From DIGJ01 sp041739345 (GTDB lineage: Bacteria > Bacillota > Clostridia > Lachnospirales > Lachnospiraceae), in NCBI GenBank assembly GCA_041739345.1, contig JBGSNZ010000022.1:1-64000 (forward strand): a DNA stretch of 64,000 nucleotides. Reading direction: 5' to 3'. The notes below the pieces were generated by a model. The model saw nothing but the letters and a program-made list of their open reading frames with translations. It searched no databases and was not told where the DNA came from. Below are positions 24,389-34,235 of this stretch, piece by piece. Position numbers and translations under genes: made by a program. Numbering within the stretch: the stretch's first letter is position 1; every line of letters starts with the position of its first letter.

Positions 24389-25675
24389 ATGAAGAATGAG
24401 AAAGCGAATACGCAGATTCAGAGTAGTCGGATTAATTGGAAAACAGTATTAATCTTTGTCTCCATTGCATTCAGTTCACAATGTGGAGGGGGATTTGCTG
24501 CTGGTGCTACACCATGGGCATATTTTTTTGGAAATACTGGATTTTATGGTATGCTTCCACGTGTAACACAGCCTTATTTTTGTCTTTTTATGCCATTGAT
24601 TGTTGCAGTAATAAATTGTTTCATAATATACTTTTTTATGAAATTTGCAATGGATTTTAAGACCTTTGATTATGGAAATTTTCTAGAAAAATATGGATCT
24701 CGTTTTTTGGGTGGCAGGCTGGCAAAACCAATGCAGATTGTGTATGAGTTTAATTTTAACTGGCTTCTAATTGTCTGCATGGCGCTTGCATATTCTTCCT
24801 CAGGATCAGCACTGTCTGAACTGTTTGGAATACCATATTGGGTAACTACATTTATAGTTGGAATTATCATGCTGCTTCTTTGTATGCAAGGAGCTGATCT
24901 TGTAAGAAAAAATGCAGTGTTTATGAGTGCAGTTATTTTTGTAACCTTACTTATAGTGCACATACCAAACTTGTATTACTATATAACGAATGGAAACTTA
25001 GCGAATGAGCTTCAAGTTATGAGTAATTCAATGAACGATGGTATTGCATCAGGTGGAGGAAGCTTTATTAAATATCTTTTGACCGCTTTTTGCTGGGCAT
25101 ATGTTTTTTCAGGACAGAATCTAGGAGGCTTTGGAGCTTATGTAAATCATGCACAGCTTTTTGTTGAGAAAAAAACACTTCGTGTAGCAGTTATCCTATC
25201 GGTTGTATTAAATTGGTTCTTCCTTGAGATGACAGTATTCAATCTCGCAGCAAATTATTCGGATATACTGGAATACTGGAAGAGCGGTAAGGCTGTATAT
25301 ACGATAAGAGTAGTTCAAAATGGTATCGGTGGAGAAGGTGTGAAGGCTGTATTTCTAACACTAATTACGGTTTCAATATTTTTTGCAACGATATCGACCG
25401 CGATTAATTATGCGCAAGGATTCAATGACCGTGTGCTTAACTGGTACCAAAAGAAAGTGAAGGAAGATATAAATGTTTCAAAGGAAAAAAGGAATAAAAG
25501 AGGAATGTTCCTTACTTTGTTCTATATAATACTTACTTGGGGAGTCTCTCAGGTTGGTCTGACTAGTTTGGTTTCAAAAGGATTGACGATAGTATCCTAT
25601 ATTACTTTATTTACACTTATTCTGCCGACGATCATAAATGCAATAATAGGGTGGGAAGATAACAAAAATAAGTGA
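24389..25675 (+). CDS. Polytopic transporter, YkvI-like (APC superfamily)
   Basis: This 428-residue membrane protein has about eleven hydrophobic segments. FSSQCGGGFAAGATPWAYF near the start is typical of YkvI-like proteins, which are related to amino-acid and nucleobase carriers. ATG 24389 with GGGAGG is preferred to the ATG at 24332. A strong terminator follows. Its place between the CoA operon and the OYE operon suggests carboxylate or amino-acid uptake; the substrate is unknown. Confidence 0.65.
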   Translation: MKNEKANTQIQSSRINWKTVLIFVSIAFSSQCGGGFAAGATPWAYFFGNTGFYGMLPRVTQPYFCLFMPLIVAVINCFIIYFFMKFAMDFKTFDYGNFLEKYGSRFLGGRLAKPMQIVYEFNFNWLLIVCMALAYSSSGSALSELFGIPYWVTTFIVGIIMLLLCMQGADLVRKNAVFMSAVIFVTLLIVHIPNLYYYITNGNLANELQVMSNSMNDGIASGGGSFIKYLLTAFCWAYVFSGQNLGGFGAYVNHAQLFVEKKTLRVAVILSVVLNWFFLEMTVFNLAANYSDILEYWKSGKAVYTIRVVQNGIGGEGVKAVFLTLITVSIFFATISTAINYAQGFNDRVLNWYQKKVKEDINVSKEKRNKRGMFLTLFYIILTWGVSQVGLTSLVSKGLTIVSYITLFTLILPTIINAIIGWEDNKNK

Positions 25676-25744
25676 CCTCCATTATGCTACTTACTTTTTC
25701 TTTTTTAAAATACTAAGTTGAAATTATTATGCATAATTCAGACG

Positions 25745-25791
25745 ACAGACAACTAACATCAGAAAACTTTGATGTTAGTTGTCTGTTTTTT
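25745..25791 (+). terminator. Intrinsic terminator after the YkvI-like transporter
   Basis: ACAGACAACTAACATC (25745-25760) pairs perfectly with GATGTTAGTTGTCTGT (25771-25786), followed by T. Confidence 0.88.
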
Positions 25792-25929
25792 GTAAAATAA
25801 TTGTCCTTTTGTTAGTGCAGTGATAAACTTATGGAGTGAGGGTACAATCACAGTTTGAATTATTGAGTAGATAGTCAAAATAATCGTAACTTATGGACAT
25901 TACAATGAGAAAAAAATATAGGAGTTATT

Positions 25930-26817
25930 ATGGAATTAAAACGAATACGATGCTTTATAGAGGTAGCAAGACTTAAAAGTTTTTCGAAAGCAGCAAAAGT
26001 ATTGTATCTATCACAGACTGCTGTTAGTCAGCAGATAGCCACTTTAGAAGAAATGATGAGCGTCAGGTTATTTGAACGAGATAAAAAAGAAGTAAAACTG
26101 ACAATTGCGGGTGATACTTTTCTTGCAGAAGCGAAACGATTGGTAAGGTTATATGATAATGCAGTTTTAAAAACACAGGCATATGCACAAGGTGTTGATG
26201 GTGTTATTAAACTTGGCTTTTTTAGTATGTTAGATCGGGACATAATGAGTAATGTAATTGCTGATTTTTATAAAAAATACCCTAGGACACAGATTAGTAT
26301 TATTCAATGCAATTATGGAGATATGAAAAATAACATCCTTAATAATACCATAGATTTAGGATTTTGCTTTCAATTAGATTCTATTGAACTAAATGAATTA
26401 AAAATCTATGAGCAAATACCGAAATTGTGTGTGAATAAAAAACATCCACTTGCTTCAAAGTCATTGATAACTCCAGATGACATTATAGGTGAAACGATTA
26501 TTTCTTATTATAAAAACGTGGAACAGCAGGAGGTATATGAAAGTCATCATAATGAAGGGAATCCAGGATTAGAGTTTAATCGCACTTTTCTGTTAGAGAA
26601 TATGGATGATACTGTAATGCTGGTAAGCACTAACGTAGGAATTACGTTTCTACCAGAAATCGAAAATTATGTAAATCCCAATAAAATAGTTTTTATTGAT
26701 CAGAATATAGAAGAAGTTCCATTTGAAGTAAAGGCGTATTGGAAAAAAGATACAAACAATCCATCGTTATCAAAGTTTATCGATACAATAAAAAGCGAAC
26801 TAACAAATTGGCTATAA
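25930..26817 (+). CDS. LysR-family transcriptional regulator
   Basis: This 295-residue protein begins MELKRIRCFIEVARLKSFS and has the LysR helix-turn-helix (AAKVLYLSQTAVSQQIATLE) and effector domain. ATG 25930 follows TAGGAG. It lies between a transporter and an MFS/OYE operon, all in one direction but separated by terminators, so its target may be either or the CoA operon. The effector is unknown. Confidence 0.88.
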   Translation: MELKRIRCFIEVARLKSFSKAAKVLYLSQTAVSQQIATLEEMMSVRLFERDKKEVKLTIAGDTFLAEAKRLVRLYDNAVLKTQAYAQGVDGVIKLGFFSMLDRDIMSNVIADFYKKYPRTQISIIQCNYGDMKNNILNNTIDLGFCFQLDSIELNELKIYEQIPKLCVNKKHPLASKSLITPDDIIGETIISYYKNVEQQEVYESHHNEGNPGLEFNRTFLLENMDDTVMLVSTNVGITFLPEIENYVNPNKIVFIDQNIEEVPFEVKAYWKKDTNNPSLSKFIDTIKSELTNWL

Positions 26818-26822
26818 AATTT

Positions 26823-26863
26823 ATAACACCCGAAGTGAATTAAGACAACACTTCGGGTGTTAT
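26823..26863 (+). terminator. Terminator after the second LysR gene
   Basis: ATAACACCCGAAGTG pairs perfectly with CACTTCGGGTGTTAT (26823-26837 and 26849-26863). The T run after it is short. Confidence 0.75.
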
Positions 26864-27050
26864 TGCATTTTGTTATTACTTAATTGGTTTTACTTGTTGG
26901 ACAGCGAATCAATCTTTTGATATTGTTAAAATATAAACGAAGTTCGGACTCGTATATTCAAATGATTCAAGTGACTGTGTAATCAATTAAACACAATATT
27001 CCCCTGTGAGAATAAAGATGGGGCATGGAAAGGTATGGATAATAATAAAA

Positions 27051-28250
27051 ATGGAACAAAAACAAAAAATTAATTTTGGATGGATCATTTTGGCCATCTT
27101 TGCTTTGGGCGCGTTTACTTACCAAATGACACAATATCAATTAACTATGGTGGCTGGAGAATTAATTCCAAAGCTTGGTTTAACACAGGCGCAGTTCTCA
27201 TCTCTTGTAACAGCACCATTGGTACCAGCAATTGTTTTAAGCATCATTGTTGGAGTTTTGGCTGATAAAATTAGTATTAAGCTCATTGTAGCAATCGGAA
27301 TGATTATTTCATGCATTGGTGGTCTTGGACATATTTATGCAAGAACAAATACTACCTTATACGCAACTATGTTTTTAACTGGATTTGGTGCGGTAGCAAT
27401 CAACGTTACATGTGGTAAAATTTTTAGTCAGTGGATGAAACCAGCGATGATCTCTATTGCAATGGGAATCTTTTTAGCGGCATCCACCGTGGGTCAGTTC
27501 TTTGCACAATCTACGACCGCATTACTTGGATCGATGAACAACGTTTTCTGGCTATCTGGGATTTTGTGTGCCATTGTCTTAGTACTATGGGTTGTTTTTG
27601 GTCGTGAAAACAAAGTAACAGGACAGGCAGGTTTTATGGAGGCGCCAAGCTTTGGAGAAACAATGAAAGCAGTTTTTGCAAGTAAAAATATGTGGTTATG
27701 TGCCATTGGTTTATTCTTTATTCTAGGATGCCAGGTTGCATTTAATATATGGATTCCTTCAGCACTCATAGCGAAAGGAATGGATCCGGCAGGTGCAGGT
27801 GTTCTAGCTTCTATCGTTAGCCTAGGAAACTTAAGCGGAGCCATAATAATGCCTATGGTTGCAACAAAAGTTGGAAAAGTAAAACCATTTATAATTGCAT
27901 TCACAATAATCTGCGCATTAGGATATGCATTTGGCTGGCACTTGACTGGAACAGTCGCGTACCTTAGCTTTTTTGTATTTGGATTCTGCGCTGCATCACT
28001 TATGCCATTCTTTTTATCAATGCCAATGAAATTTAAAGAAGTTGGACCTAGATTTGCAGGAACAGGAATGGGATTTGCAGCCACAATCGAACTATTAGGT
28101 AGTGTTTTGTTACCAACATATATTATTTTACCGTTAGCTACCGTAGGTGAGACGGTAGACTTCACTCGATATTTCTATTTAGTTGGAGCGGGCTGGATTA
28201 TTGCTTTAATTATTGGGATTTTGATTCCAGATACTGGTAGCAAAGAATAA
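27051..28250 (+). CDS. Major facilitator superfamily transporter
   Basis: This protein of about 399 residues has twelve hydrophobic segments and an MFS loop VGVLADKISIK between helices 2 and 3. The pattern recalls OxlT-like and cyanate/nitrate-type carriers. ATG 27051 (MEQKQKINFGW) is the most natural start; GTG 27006 and ATG 27018 are in frame but add a hydrophilic start without a better ribosome site. It lies 45 bp before the OYE-family gene, so it probably imports that enzyme's substrate. Confidence 0.82.
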   Translation: MEQKQKINFGWIILAIFALGAFTYQMTQYQLTMVAGELIPKLGLTQAQFSSLVTAPLVPAIVLSIIVGVLADKISIKLIVAIGMIISCIGGLGHIYARTNTTLYATMFLTGFGAVAINVTCGKIFSQWMKPAMISIAMGIFLAASTVGQFFAQSTTALLGSMNNVFWLSGILCAIVLVLWVVFGRENKVTGQAGFMEAPSFGETMKAVFASKNMWLCAIGLFFILGCQVAFNIWIPSALIAKGMDPAGAGVLASIVSLGNLSGAIIMPMVATKVGKVKPFIIAFTIICALGYAFGWHLTGTVAYLSFFVFGFCAASLMPFFLSMPMKFKEVGPRFAGTGMGFAATIELLGSVLLPTYIILPLATVGETVDFTRYFYLVGAGWIIALIIGILIPDTGSKE

Positions 28251-28295
28251 AAGAAACTTGATCAATGAACGATTCAAAAAAGAAAAGGAGATATT

Positions 28296-30233
28296 ATGAA
28301 AACAGATTATAAACATGTGTTGAATCCTATTCAAATAGGACCAATGAAATTAAAAAACAGAGTTTCATTTACGCCTGTATGGCCAAGTTTTGCAACAACG
28401 GATGGACATGTAAATCAAGCTCTCATCGAATGGGTTAGAGGAATCGTTGAAGGTGGATGTGCCTGTATTAATATTGGATGTGGTACGGTAAACAGAGATT
28501 TACCAACATTTATTACACATTTGCTAAGGATGGGTGAAGAATCTGTAGTGAATGAGTTATCGATGTTATGTGACATGACACATATGTATAATTGCAAAAT
28601 CGGAATGGAATTATTTGCTATCAACTTAGAAGCAGGCGGCTTTGAAAATCGTGACAAAAATGCAATAAAACCTGTTGTCGAAATAGATCCAACTTATCTT
28701 ACCAAACAACAAATAAAGGATTATATTGAAGATTTCGCTAATGCAGCGGAAAGAGCAATGCGTTGTGGATTTGATAGCTTAGTGATTCATGGTGCACACG
28801 GACAACTACCAGGGTGCTTTTTATCAAAGCTAATCAATGAAAGAACAGATGAATATGGAACACAGTCTATGGAAAACAGAGCACGTTTTACCAATGAATT
28901 ACTAGAGGCAATTCGAGCGAAAATTGGAAATAAAATGGCAATTGAGTATCGAATCAATGCAAATGATATGATTGAAGGTTCACCAACTATGGAGGAAGTC
29001 ATTGAATTTGCACAGTCTATTTCTGACAAAATTGATTTGCTTCATGTATCAAGAGGTATGCACTCGATTCAAAAGTTAGCACCATATATTAATCAGCCAG
29101 TTTATTTTGATCATGGTATTAATATTGAAGATGCAGCAAAAATCAAGGCAGCAATAAATATACCAGTAACTGTAGTTGGATCCGTTACTTTAGAACAAGC
29201 AGAGGAAGCGATTAAAGCGGGGAAAATTGACATGGTTTCTATGGCGAGAGGTCTGATGGCAGATCCATATCTGGTTAAAAATGCAAAATATGGAGAAGCT
29301 GAAAAAACACGTCCATGTATTCGATGTAATAACTGTATCCATAAAACGCATTATCAACTTGCACCAGTTCGATGTACTGTAAATGCTGAAATGGGTATGG
29401 AAACATTATATCAGCCGATTAAAGAAGCAAAAAAACAAAAAAGAGTGGCAATTATCGGTGGCGGTGCAGCAGGGCTAGAAGCTGCAAGAGTAGCAGCCTT
29501 ACGAGGACATCAAGTAGTAATTTACGAAAAAGGTGATTCTTTAGGAGGCGTCCTAAATATGGCGGGCGCAGCTGAATTCAAAAAAGATATTAAAAACTAC
29601 TGTGAATGGTCAATCCGTGTAGCGCAGTCAATGGATGGGATTGAAATCAAAATGGGAGTGGAAGCTACACCTGAAATGATGAAAGCAAAAGACTATGACA
29701 CAGTACTAGTATCCATAGGAGCAACACCTATTATTCCAGAATTTGTTCATGAGGATGAACGTATTTTTTGGGTAGGAGATGTAGAAAATGGTATAGCCAA
29801 AACAGGTTATAATGTCTTAATTATTGGTGCAGGGTTAACTGGTTGTGAAACAGCTCTTGCACAAAGCAGACAAGGCAAATCAGTTACCTTAGTTGATATG
29901 ATTTCAACAGATCAGTTTGGTTCGGGCGGAGCAACATTCAATCAGATTGCCATTATCAATATGTTAAAAGATGCTGGAGTAAAAATGCTTGGTGGACTAA
30001 AAATGGTAAAGACGGATGAGAATGGTGCCGTATTTGAAAATGAAACAGGTGACAAAGTAAACATAGCTTGTGATAGTATGGTAGTTTCCTTTGGTGTTCG
30101 AGCAAATGAAGATTTGGTTGATGCATATTGGGATACCGCAGTAGATGTGATTGCTATCGGCGATTGCAATACAAGACAAGGTACATTGTATAATGCAGTT
30201 CATACAGGGCATGAAGCAGGATATATGATTTAG
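28296..30233 (+). CDS. NADH:flavin oxidoreductase of the 2-enoate/2,4-dienoyl-CoA reductase family
   Basis: This 645-residue protein has the old-yellow-enzyme TIM barrel (1-340, with the HGAHG active-site loop and SKLINERTDEYG), a [4Fe-4S] site around 340-359 (CIRCNNC...C) and a C-terminal FAD/NAD domain (IIGGGAAGLEAARVAA; LIIGAGLTGCETALA). The family reduces C=C bonds next to a carbonyl or carboxyl and includes FldZ-like enoate reductases and BaiCD/BaiH. AAAGGAG lies upstream. It fits the theme of reducing unsaturated acids; substrate unknown. Confidence 0.88.
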   Translation: MKTDYKHVLNPIQIGPMKLKNRVSFTPVWPSFATTDGHVNQALIEWVRGIVEGGCACINIGCGTVNRDLPTFITHLLRMGEESVVNELSMLCDMTHMYNCKIGMELFAINLEAGGFENRDKNAIKPVVEIDPTYLTKQQIKDYIEDFANAAERAMRCGFDSLVIHGAHGQLPGCFLSKLINERTDEYGTQSMENRARFTNELLEAIRAKIGNKMAIEYRINANDMIEGSPTMEEVIEFAQSISDKIDLLHVSRGMHSIQKLAPYINQPVYFDHGINIEDAAKIKAAINIPVTVVGSVTLEQAEEAIKAGKIDMVSMARGLMADPYLVKNAKYGEAEKTRPCIRCNNCIHKTHYQLAPVRCTVNAEMGMETLYQPIKEAKKQKRVAIIGGGAAGLEAARVAALRGHQVVIYEKGDSLGGVLNMAGAAEFKKDIKNYCEWSIRVAQSMDGIEIKMGVEATPEMMKAKDYDTVLVSIGATPIIPEFVHEDERIFWVGDVENGIAKTGYNVLIIGAGLTGCETALAQSRQGKSVTLVDMISTDQFGSGGATFNQIAIINMLKDAGVKMLGGLKMVKTDENGAVFENETGDKVNIACDSMVVSFGVRANEDLVDAYWDTAVDVIAIGDCNTRQGTLYNAVHTGHEAGYMI

Positions 30234-30302
30234 TACAAGAAATAGGGTAAGATTACTTTAACAAAATAGGATAGTATCAATAACAAGAAAGGTGTAAAGA
30301 AG

Positions 30303-31244
30303 ATGGGAAAATTATTATTAACAGGCGTTGATGGTAACTTAGGAGGCCAGGCAGCAAAATACTTGCTTGAGATTGCAGACAAGGATCAATTGATTTTCTG
30401 TGCTTATAATCAGGAGGCTCTAAGAGAGTTTGAAAATCTGGATGTAGAAACACGAGTTACTAATTTTAATAGTTCAGAAGGTCTTGTAAAGGCATTTGAA
30501 GGCGCGGATAAGTTAGCCTTGATTTCAATGCCATTTGTAGGTAAAAAGAGACAGGATGCTCACAAAAATGTAATAGATGCTGCAAAAGAGGCAGGGGTAA
30601 AACAGATCATTTATACTTCTCTTGTCAATGCAGCGGATGAGACGAACCCAAGCGTCGAAAAAATAGATCATGCTTATACCGAAAAATATGTTAAAGAACA
30701 AGGACTTGATTATATTTACCTTCGTAATTCACAGTATGCAGAAGCGATGGTGACAAATTATTTCACTTTCGTAAAAATGGGTGGTGTTATGAAGAACAGT
30801 CAGGGAGATGGAAAGATGGCATATATCTCACGTAAGGACTGCGCAATGGCAGTTGCATATGCTCTTATATCAAAGGATTGCCATCAGGCAGTTCTAAATA
30901 TCAATGGACCGGAACTTATGACTATATCAGAATTTGTTTCGATTGGAAATAAAGTAACCGGGAATAATGTACGTTTTGAAGCAGTATCGGATGAAGAAAA
31001 TTATGCAATCTTTGATGCAATGGGAGTTCCAAGGACAACGGAAGGTGTGTTTCAAAAAGATTCCGAAGCCCCATTTTCATCGGAAGGTATGGTTACGTTT
31101 GCACAGGCAATCAGACTTAATAAAATGGCAGAATTTACGGATGACTTTTACAAGCTCACCGGTAAGAAACCAAGGACTGTACAATATATGTTTGAACATT
31201 CCAATGACTTCCAAATTGGGGAACGTCATTCACTGGATGTTTAA
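30303..31244 (+). CDS. NmrA-like NAD(P)-binding reductase
   Basis: This 313-residue protein has a Rossmann start LLLTGVDGNLGGQAAKYL, the IIYTSL motif after strand 5 and an overall NmrA/atypical short-chain dehydrogenase pattern, like quinone oxidoreductase QOR2. The catalytic Ser/Tyr set is not clear, so it may sense NAD(P) or reduce a quinone. It lies 69 bp behind the OYE gene and is probably in the same operon. Confidence 0.8.
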   Translation: MGKLLLTGVDGNLGGQAAKYLLEIADKDQLIFCAYNQEALREFENLDVETRVTNFNSSEGLVKAFEGADKLALISMPFVGKKRQDAHKNVIDAAKEAGVKQIIYTSLVNAADETNPSVEKIDHAYTEKYVKEQGLDYIYLRNSQYAEAMVTNYFTFVKMGGVMKNSQGDGKMAYISRKDCAMAVAYALISKDCHQAVLNINGPELMTISEFVSIGNKVTGNNVRFEAVSDEENYAIFDAMGVPRTTEGVFQKDSEAPFSSEGMVTFAQAIRLNKMAEFTDDFYKLTGKKPRTVQYMFEHSNDFQIGERHSLDV

Positions 31245-31268
31245 TTTATAGAAATCTATATATCAGGG

Positions 31269-31303
31269 CTGCAGGATCATTATGATTCTGCAGTTGTTCT
31301 TTT
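31269..31303 (+). terminator. Terminator after the NmrA-like gene
   Basis: CTGCAGGATCA (31269-31279) pairs with TGATTCTGCAG (31283-31293) with one mismatch, followed by a T-rich run. Confidence 0.65.
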
Positions 31304-31363
31304 TCTAATGCAATGCTAAAATTACCCTGTATGGTAAAGTTTTTAATAGGGAGGTTTAGTGAG

Positions 31364-32197
31364 ATGAGAAATGTTAAAATTATGAAACTGTTAACATGTT
31401 ATATTGCTTTGGTGCTGATGATATGGGGAAAACCTGCAATACATGCAAAAGCGGAGGGTATTGTGGAGGTAGGTCAGAGGAAAACCTATCAGATTGATTT
31501 GGATATGGACGGTACAGATGAAGAGATTGAATTGAAGCAATATCAAATCAGTAAGGATATGGAAGGCTATTATTATGGAATCTTGTATGTGAATGGAAAC
31601 AAAGCATATGCAACATCCAAATCGGATTATGGATTTAGCATCGAAATGAATTTCATTACCTGTGGAGATCAGGTATTTATTAATCTCAGGCAATCATCAG
31701 ACAATGATGTTATGTTATATAATAAACTGCTATACTTTAAAAATGATGTCGTGGAAGAGGCTGTTGACTTTAAAAAAGTGGAAGCCGGTATGAGAAGCTG
31801 TAGAGTTTCGAAAGCCGCCGATGGTAAGATAATCGTAGAATGCGAGGCGCAACCATGTCAGTTAGCCTCTATATTGTGGAAAGCTACCTATACAGTACAA
31901 GAAAACAGTGTAAAGCTAAAGAGTGCAGTACATAAGGTAGTGAGTGGAAATGAGAACCATTCCGTTTTTTCCTTTGTTACCAATAAAACGCTTACATTTA
32001 CGAACAAAGTTGGTAGCAAAAACGCGGCATTTACCTTGAAGGCTGGAAAAGAAGTAAAATTATTAAGTATTACAACCAGAAAAAATGGTAAAATATACGC
32101 ATGTTTCCAGTACAGCAAGAAAAAAGGGTATTTGCGGGTAGATCCATACTATAATATGGCATACTTTAAAAATGTGTATGAGTTTTTAGCTGGTTAA
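31364..32197 (+). CDS. Secreted protein of unknown function
   Basis: This 277-residue protein has a signal peptide ending near AIHAKA, then a part with DLDMDGTDEEIELKQY, which recalls the repeat of VCBS/FG-GAP-type proteins. The C-terminal 60 residues (KEVKLLSITTRKNGKIY...YLRVDP) look like an SH3-type module. GGGAGG precedes ATG 31364; the ATG at 31313 would spoil the signal peptide. I do not recognise the family. An imperfect GAGGAGCATA/TATGCTCCTTC hairpin follows at 32221-32250. Confidence 0.72.
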   Translation: MRNVKIMKLLTCYIALVLMIWGKPAIHAKAEGIVEVGQRKTYQIDLDMDGTDEEIELKQYQISKDMEGYYYGILYVNGNKAYATSKSDYGFSIEMNFITCGDQVFINLRQSSDNDVMLYNKLLYFKNDVVEEAVDFKKVEAGMRSCRVSKAADGKIIVECEAQPCQLASILWKATYTVQENSVKLKSAVHKVVSGNENHSVFSFVTNKTLTFTNKVGSKNAAFTLKAGKEVKLLSITTRKNGKIYACFQYSKKKGYLRVDPYYNMAYFKNVYEFLAG

Positions 32198-32364
32198 AAG
32201 GTAATGAAACAGTAAGTGAGGAGGAGCATATGGATACCTTATGCTCCTTCATTTAATAGGGAGTGCAATTGATTTAGATGAAGGGATGCAGTATAAAAAA
32301 ATATTTTCTCTGGATACTATGAAAGAAACAAAATAGACAAATTAGTATAAGAGGTGATATTATA

Positions 32365-32874
32365 ATGAAAAAAATAGTGATTTTAATAGGGATGATTATT
32401 AGTTTCTCTTTTGTTATTACGGCGTGTAAGCAAGAGGTGTTGGTTCCTGATGAAAACACGCAACCTAATACCGACAATATAAATAATGAGTCAGATGATA
32501 ATAACCAACAAGATGCAGAAGATGATCTATCTGATACTGAGGCCGATTCAAAGAAGATTGTCATAGAAAACGATGCATTCCAAATCTTTCAGCCAACCCC
32601 TGGAGCAAAAGTAAAGGAAGATATCGTTATAAAAGGATTAGCAAGAGTTTATGAAGGCACGGTATTATATGAGTTAGAAGACGGTCATAATATACTTGAT
32701 AAAGGGTTTACAACAGCGACTGAAGGTGCACCAGGATGGGGAGAATTTGATATCATAATAAAACTTGATAAAGAAGTAGCGAATGATTCAGGAAGCGTTA
32801 TATTATATGAAGAAAGTGCAGAAGATGGCTCTAGAATAAATGAATTAATCATTCCTGTTAAAGTGATACAATAA
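32365..32874 (+). CDS. Gmad2-domain lipoprotein
   Basis: This 169-residue protein has a lipoprotein signal with lipobox VITAC (C21). An acidic, Asn/Asp-rich linker follows to about residue 65, then an immunoglobulin-like Gmad2 domain (FQIFQPTPGAKV...GWGEFDIII). Gmad2 domains occur in cell-surface proteins of spore-formers and other Firmicutes. It would sit on the outer face of the membrane. Its partner is unknown. Confidence 0.83.
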   Translation: MKKIVILIGMIISFSFVITACKQEVLVPDENTQPNTDNINNESDDNNQQDAEDDLSDTEADSKKIVIENDAFQIFQPTPGAKVKEDIVIKGLARVYEGTVLYELEDGHNILDKGFTTATEGAPGWGEFDIIIKLDKEVANDSGSVILYEESAEDGSRINELIIPVKVIQ

Positions 32875-32977
32875 AACCTTATGTTTAACTGTTTAAGAAA
32901 TGTTGACAAGTGAGAAATCTTGTTAGAAAATGTAAGTGTAAAAATAGAGTAGCAGCAGTATTTAAGAAAGGTTCATT

Positions 32978-34030
32978 ATGCGTATCAAATCAAAAGATAT
33001 AGCGGAAGCACTGGGCATATCTCCGGCTACGGTTTCCCTGGTATTAAATGACAAACCGGGTGTGAATCCCGCTACCAGACGTAAGGTGCAGGCATATATA
33101 GAACAACTGGAAAAAAGAAATTATAGTAAACTAAGGGCGGAGACTTCGGCATGTAAGGGGACTGTGCTCATGTTGAATTATATAAAACATGGTATCATCC
33201 TAAAACGAATGGTAAATGAATCTCATTCGCCGCTGTTTAATGATCTAGAATATATAGTAAACAAGGCAGGCTATCGGTTTGATTATCAGGAATTTAATGA
33301 AAAATCAAGCAATCTCGAAAAATTTCTTGAAAAATGTAAAGAATGCGATGTAAAAGGTATTTATATAATGGCGTCAGAAATGAATCGGAGTGATATCTAT
33401 CCGTTTCAGCGATTAAAGATTCCTATTGTGGTTGGGGACAATCTGTTTTATGAACAGGGCATGGATAGTTTCCTTATTGATAACAAAGAAGGTATCCGAA
33501 GAGGAGTGGGGTATCTGATAGATAAAGGGCACAATCAAATTGTATACCTTGCCGAAAATGTAGAAATTTTCAACTTCGTAGAACGAAGAGAGGCATTTGT
33601 TCAGGAAATGGCTGCAAGGCAGTTCGGGGATAGCAGTAACTCAATTCGGCACCTTGGAAACACGATAGATGAAGTGTATGAAACCATGAATCATTATCTG
33701 GATAAAGGGCTGTGGAAGACAACCGCTTTTGTTTTGGAAAGTTCGGTAATATCACTTGGTGTCAGCAAAGCACTTTTGGAGAGAAATATTAAGGTGCCAA
33801 GAGAAATCTCTTTGCTTGGATTTGATGCATTGCCAGAACTTAGTATTCCGGGACTGAATCTTACGTTGATTAAGGGAACCCACACCAAAAGGCATACGGC
33901 TGCCATGAAACACCTCGTTCGCCACATTGCGAACGAAGGTGAGGAAGATGAGATGGTACGGGTATATTATCGTACCCGGTTACTGGAAGGTGACAGTGTA
34001 TTTGATAAGACAAAATATATTTATAAATAA
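32978..34030 (+). CDS. LacI-family transcriptional regulator
   Basis: This 350-residue protein has the LacI helix-turn-helix (residues 1-50; KDIAEALGISPATVSLVLN) and a periplasmic-binding-type effector domain. It lies before a PTS gene and a glycoside hydrolase gene, which it very probably controls. It has its own terminator (34027-34073). A start at ATG 32978 follows AAGAAAGG. Confidence 0.9.
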   Translation: MRIKSKDIAEALGISPATVSLVLNDKPGVNPATRRKVQAYIEQLEKRNYSKLRAETSACKGTVLMLNYIKHGIILKRMVNESHSPLFNDLEYIVNKAGYRFDYQEFNEKSSNLEKFLEKCKECDVKGIYIMASEMNRSDIYPFQRLKIPIVVGDNLFYEQGMDSFLIDNKEGIRRGVGYLIDKGHNQIVYLAENVEIFNFVERREAFVQEMAARQFGDSSNSIRHLGNTIDEVYETMNHYLDKGLWKTTAFVLESSVISLGVSKALLERNIKVPREISLLGFDALPELSIPGLNLTLIKGTHTKRHTAAMKHLVRHIANEGEEDEMVRVYYRTRLLEGDSVFDKTKYIYK

Positions 34031-34073
34031 CATGTTTTTAAAGAAAATTTAAAAGCATGTTATTTTTTTACAA
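34027..34073 (+). terminator. Terminator after the LacI gene
   Basis: AAATAACATG pairs with CATGTTATTT, followed by a run of T to 34073. Confidence 0.8.
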
Positions 34074-34092
34074 AAAACAATCAAAATATAGG

Positions 34093-34112
34093 TATAAAAG
34101 TATACTATTTTA
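34093..34112 (+). promoter_or_regulatory. Candidate operator before the PTS gene
   Basis: The palindrome AGTATACT (34099-34106) lies in an A/T-rich dyad 130 bp before the PTS start, in the 205-bp gap that also holds the LacI terminator. It also looks like a -10 (TATACT). It is a candidate LacI target only by position. Confidence 0.35.
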
Positions 34113-34235
34113 ACATATTTAGAGAAAACACCAAGGGGGATTGAAAGTAAAATAGTCCAATGTTAGGATAAGGTTACAAAAGGATATGCGCGTATCTTCA
34201 ATATGAAAAAGTGTTATTTTTAAGGAGGAGAAATC

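Noticed and set aside
14447..31244. Bile acid 7-dehydroxylation (bai) operon
   Set aside because: A ligase, family III CoA-transferase, MFS carrier and OYE-type enzyme occur, but there is no BaiE dehydratase or BaiA-type dehydrogenase. The CoA-transferase is closer to FldA/HadA by eye.
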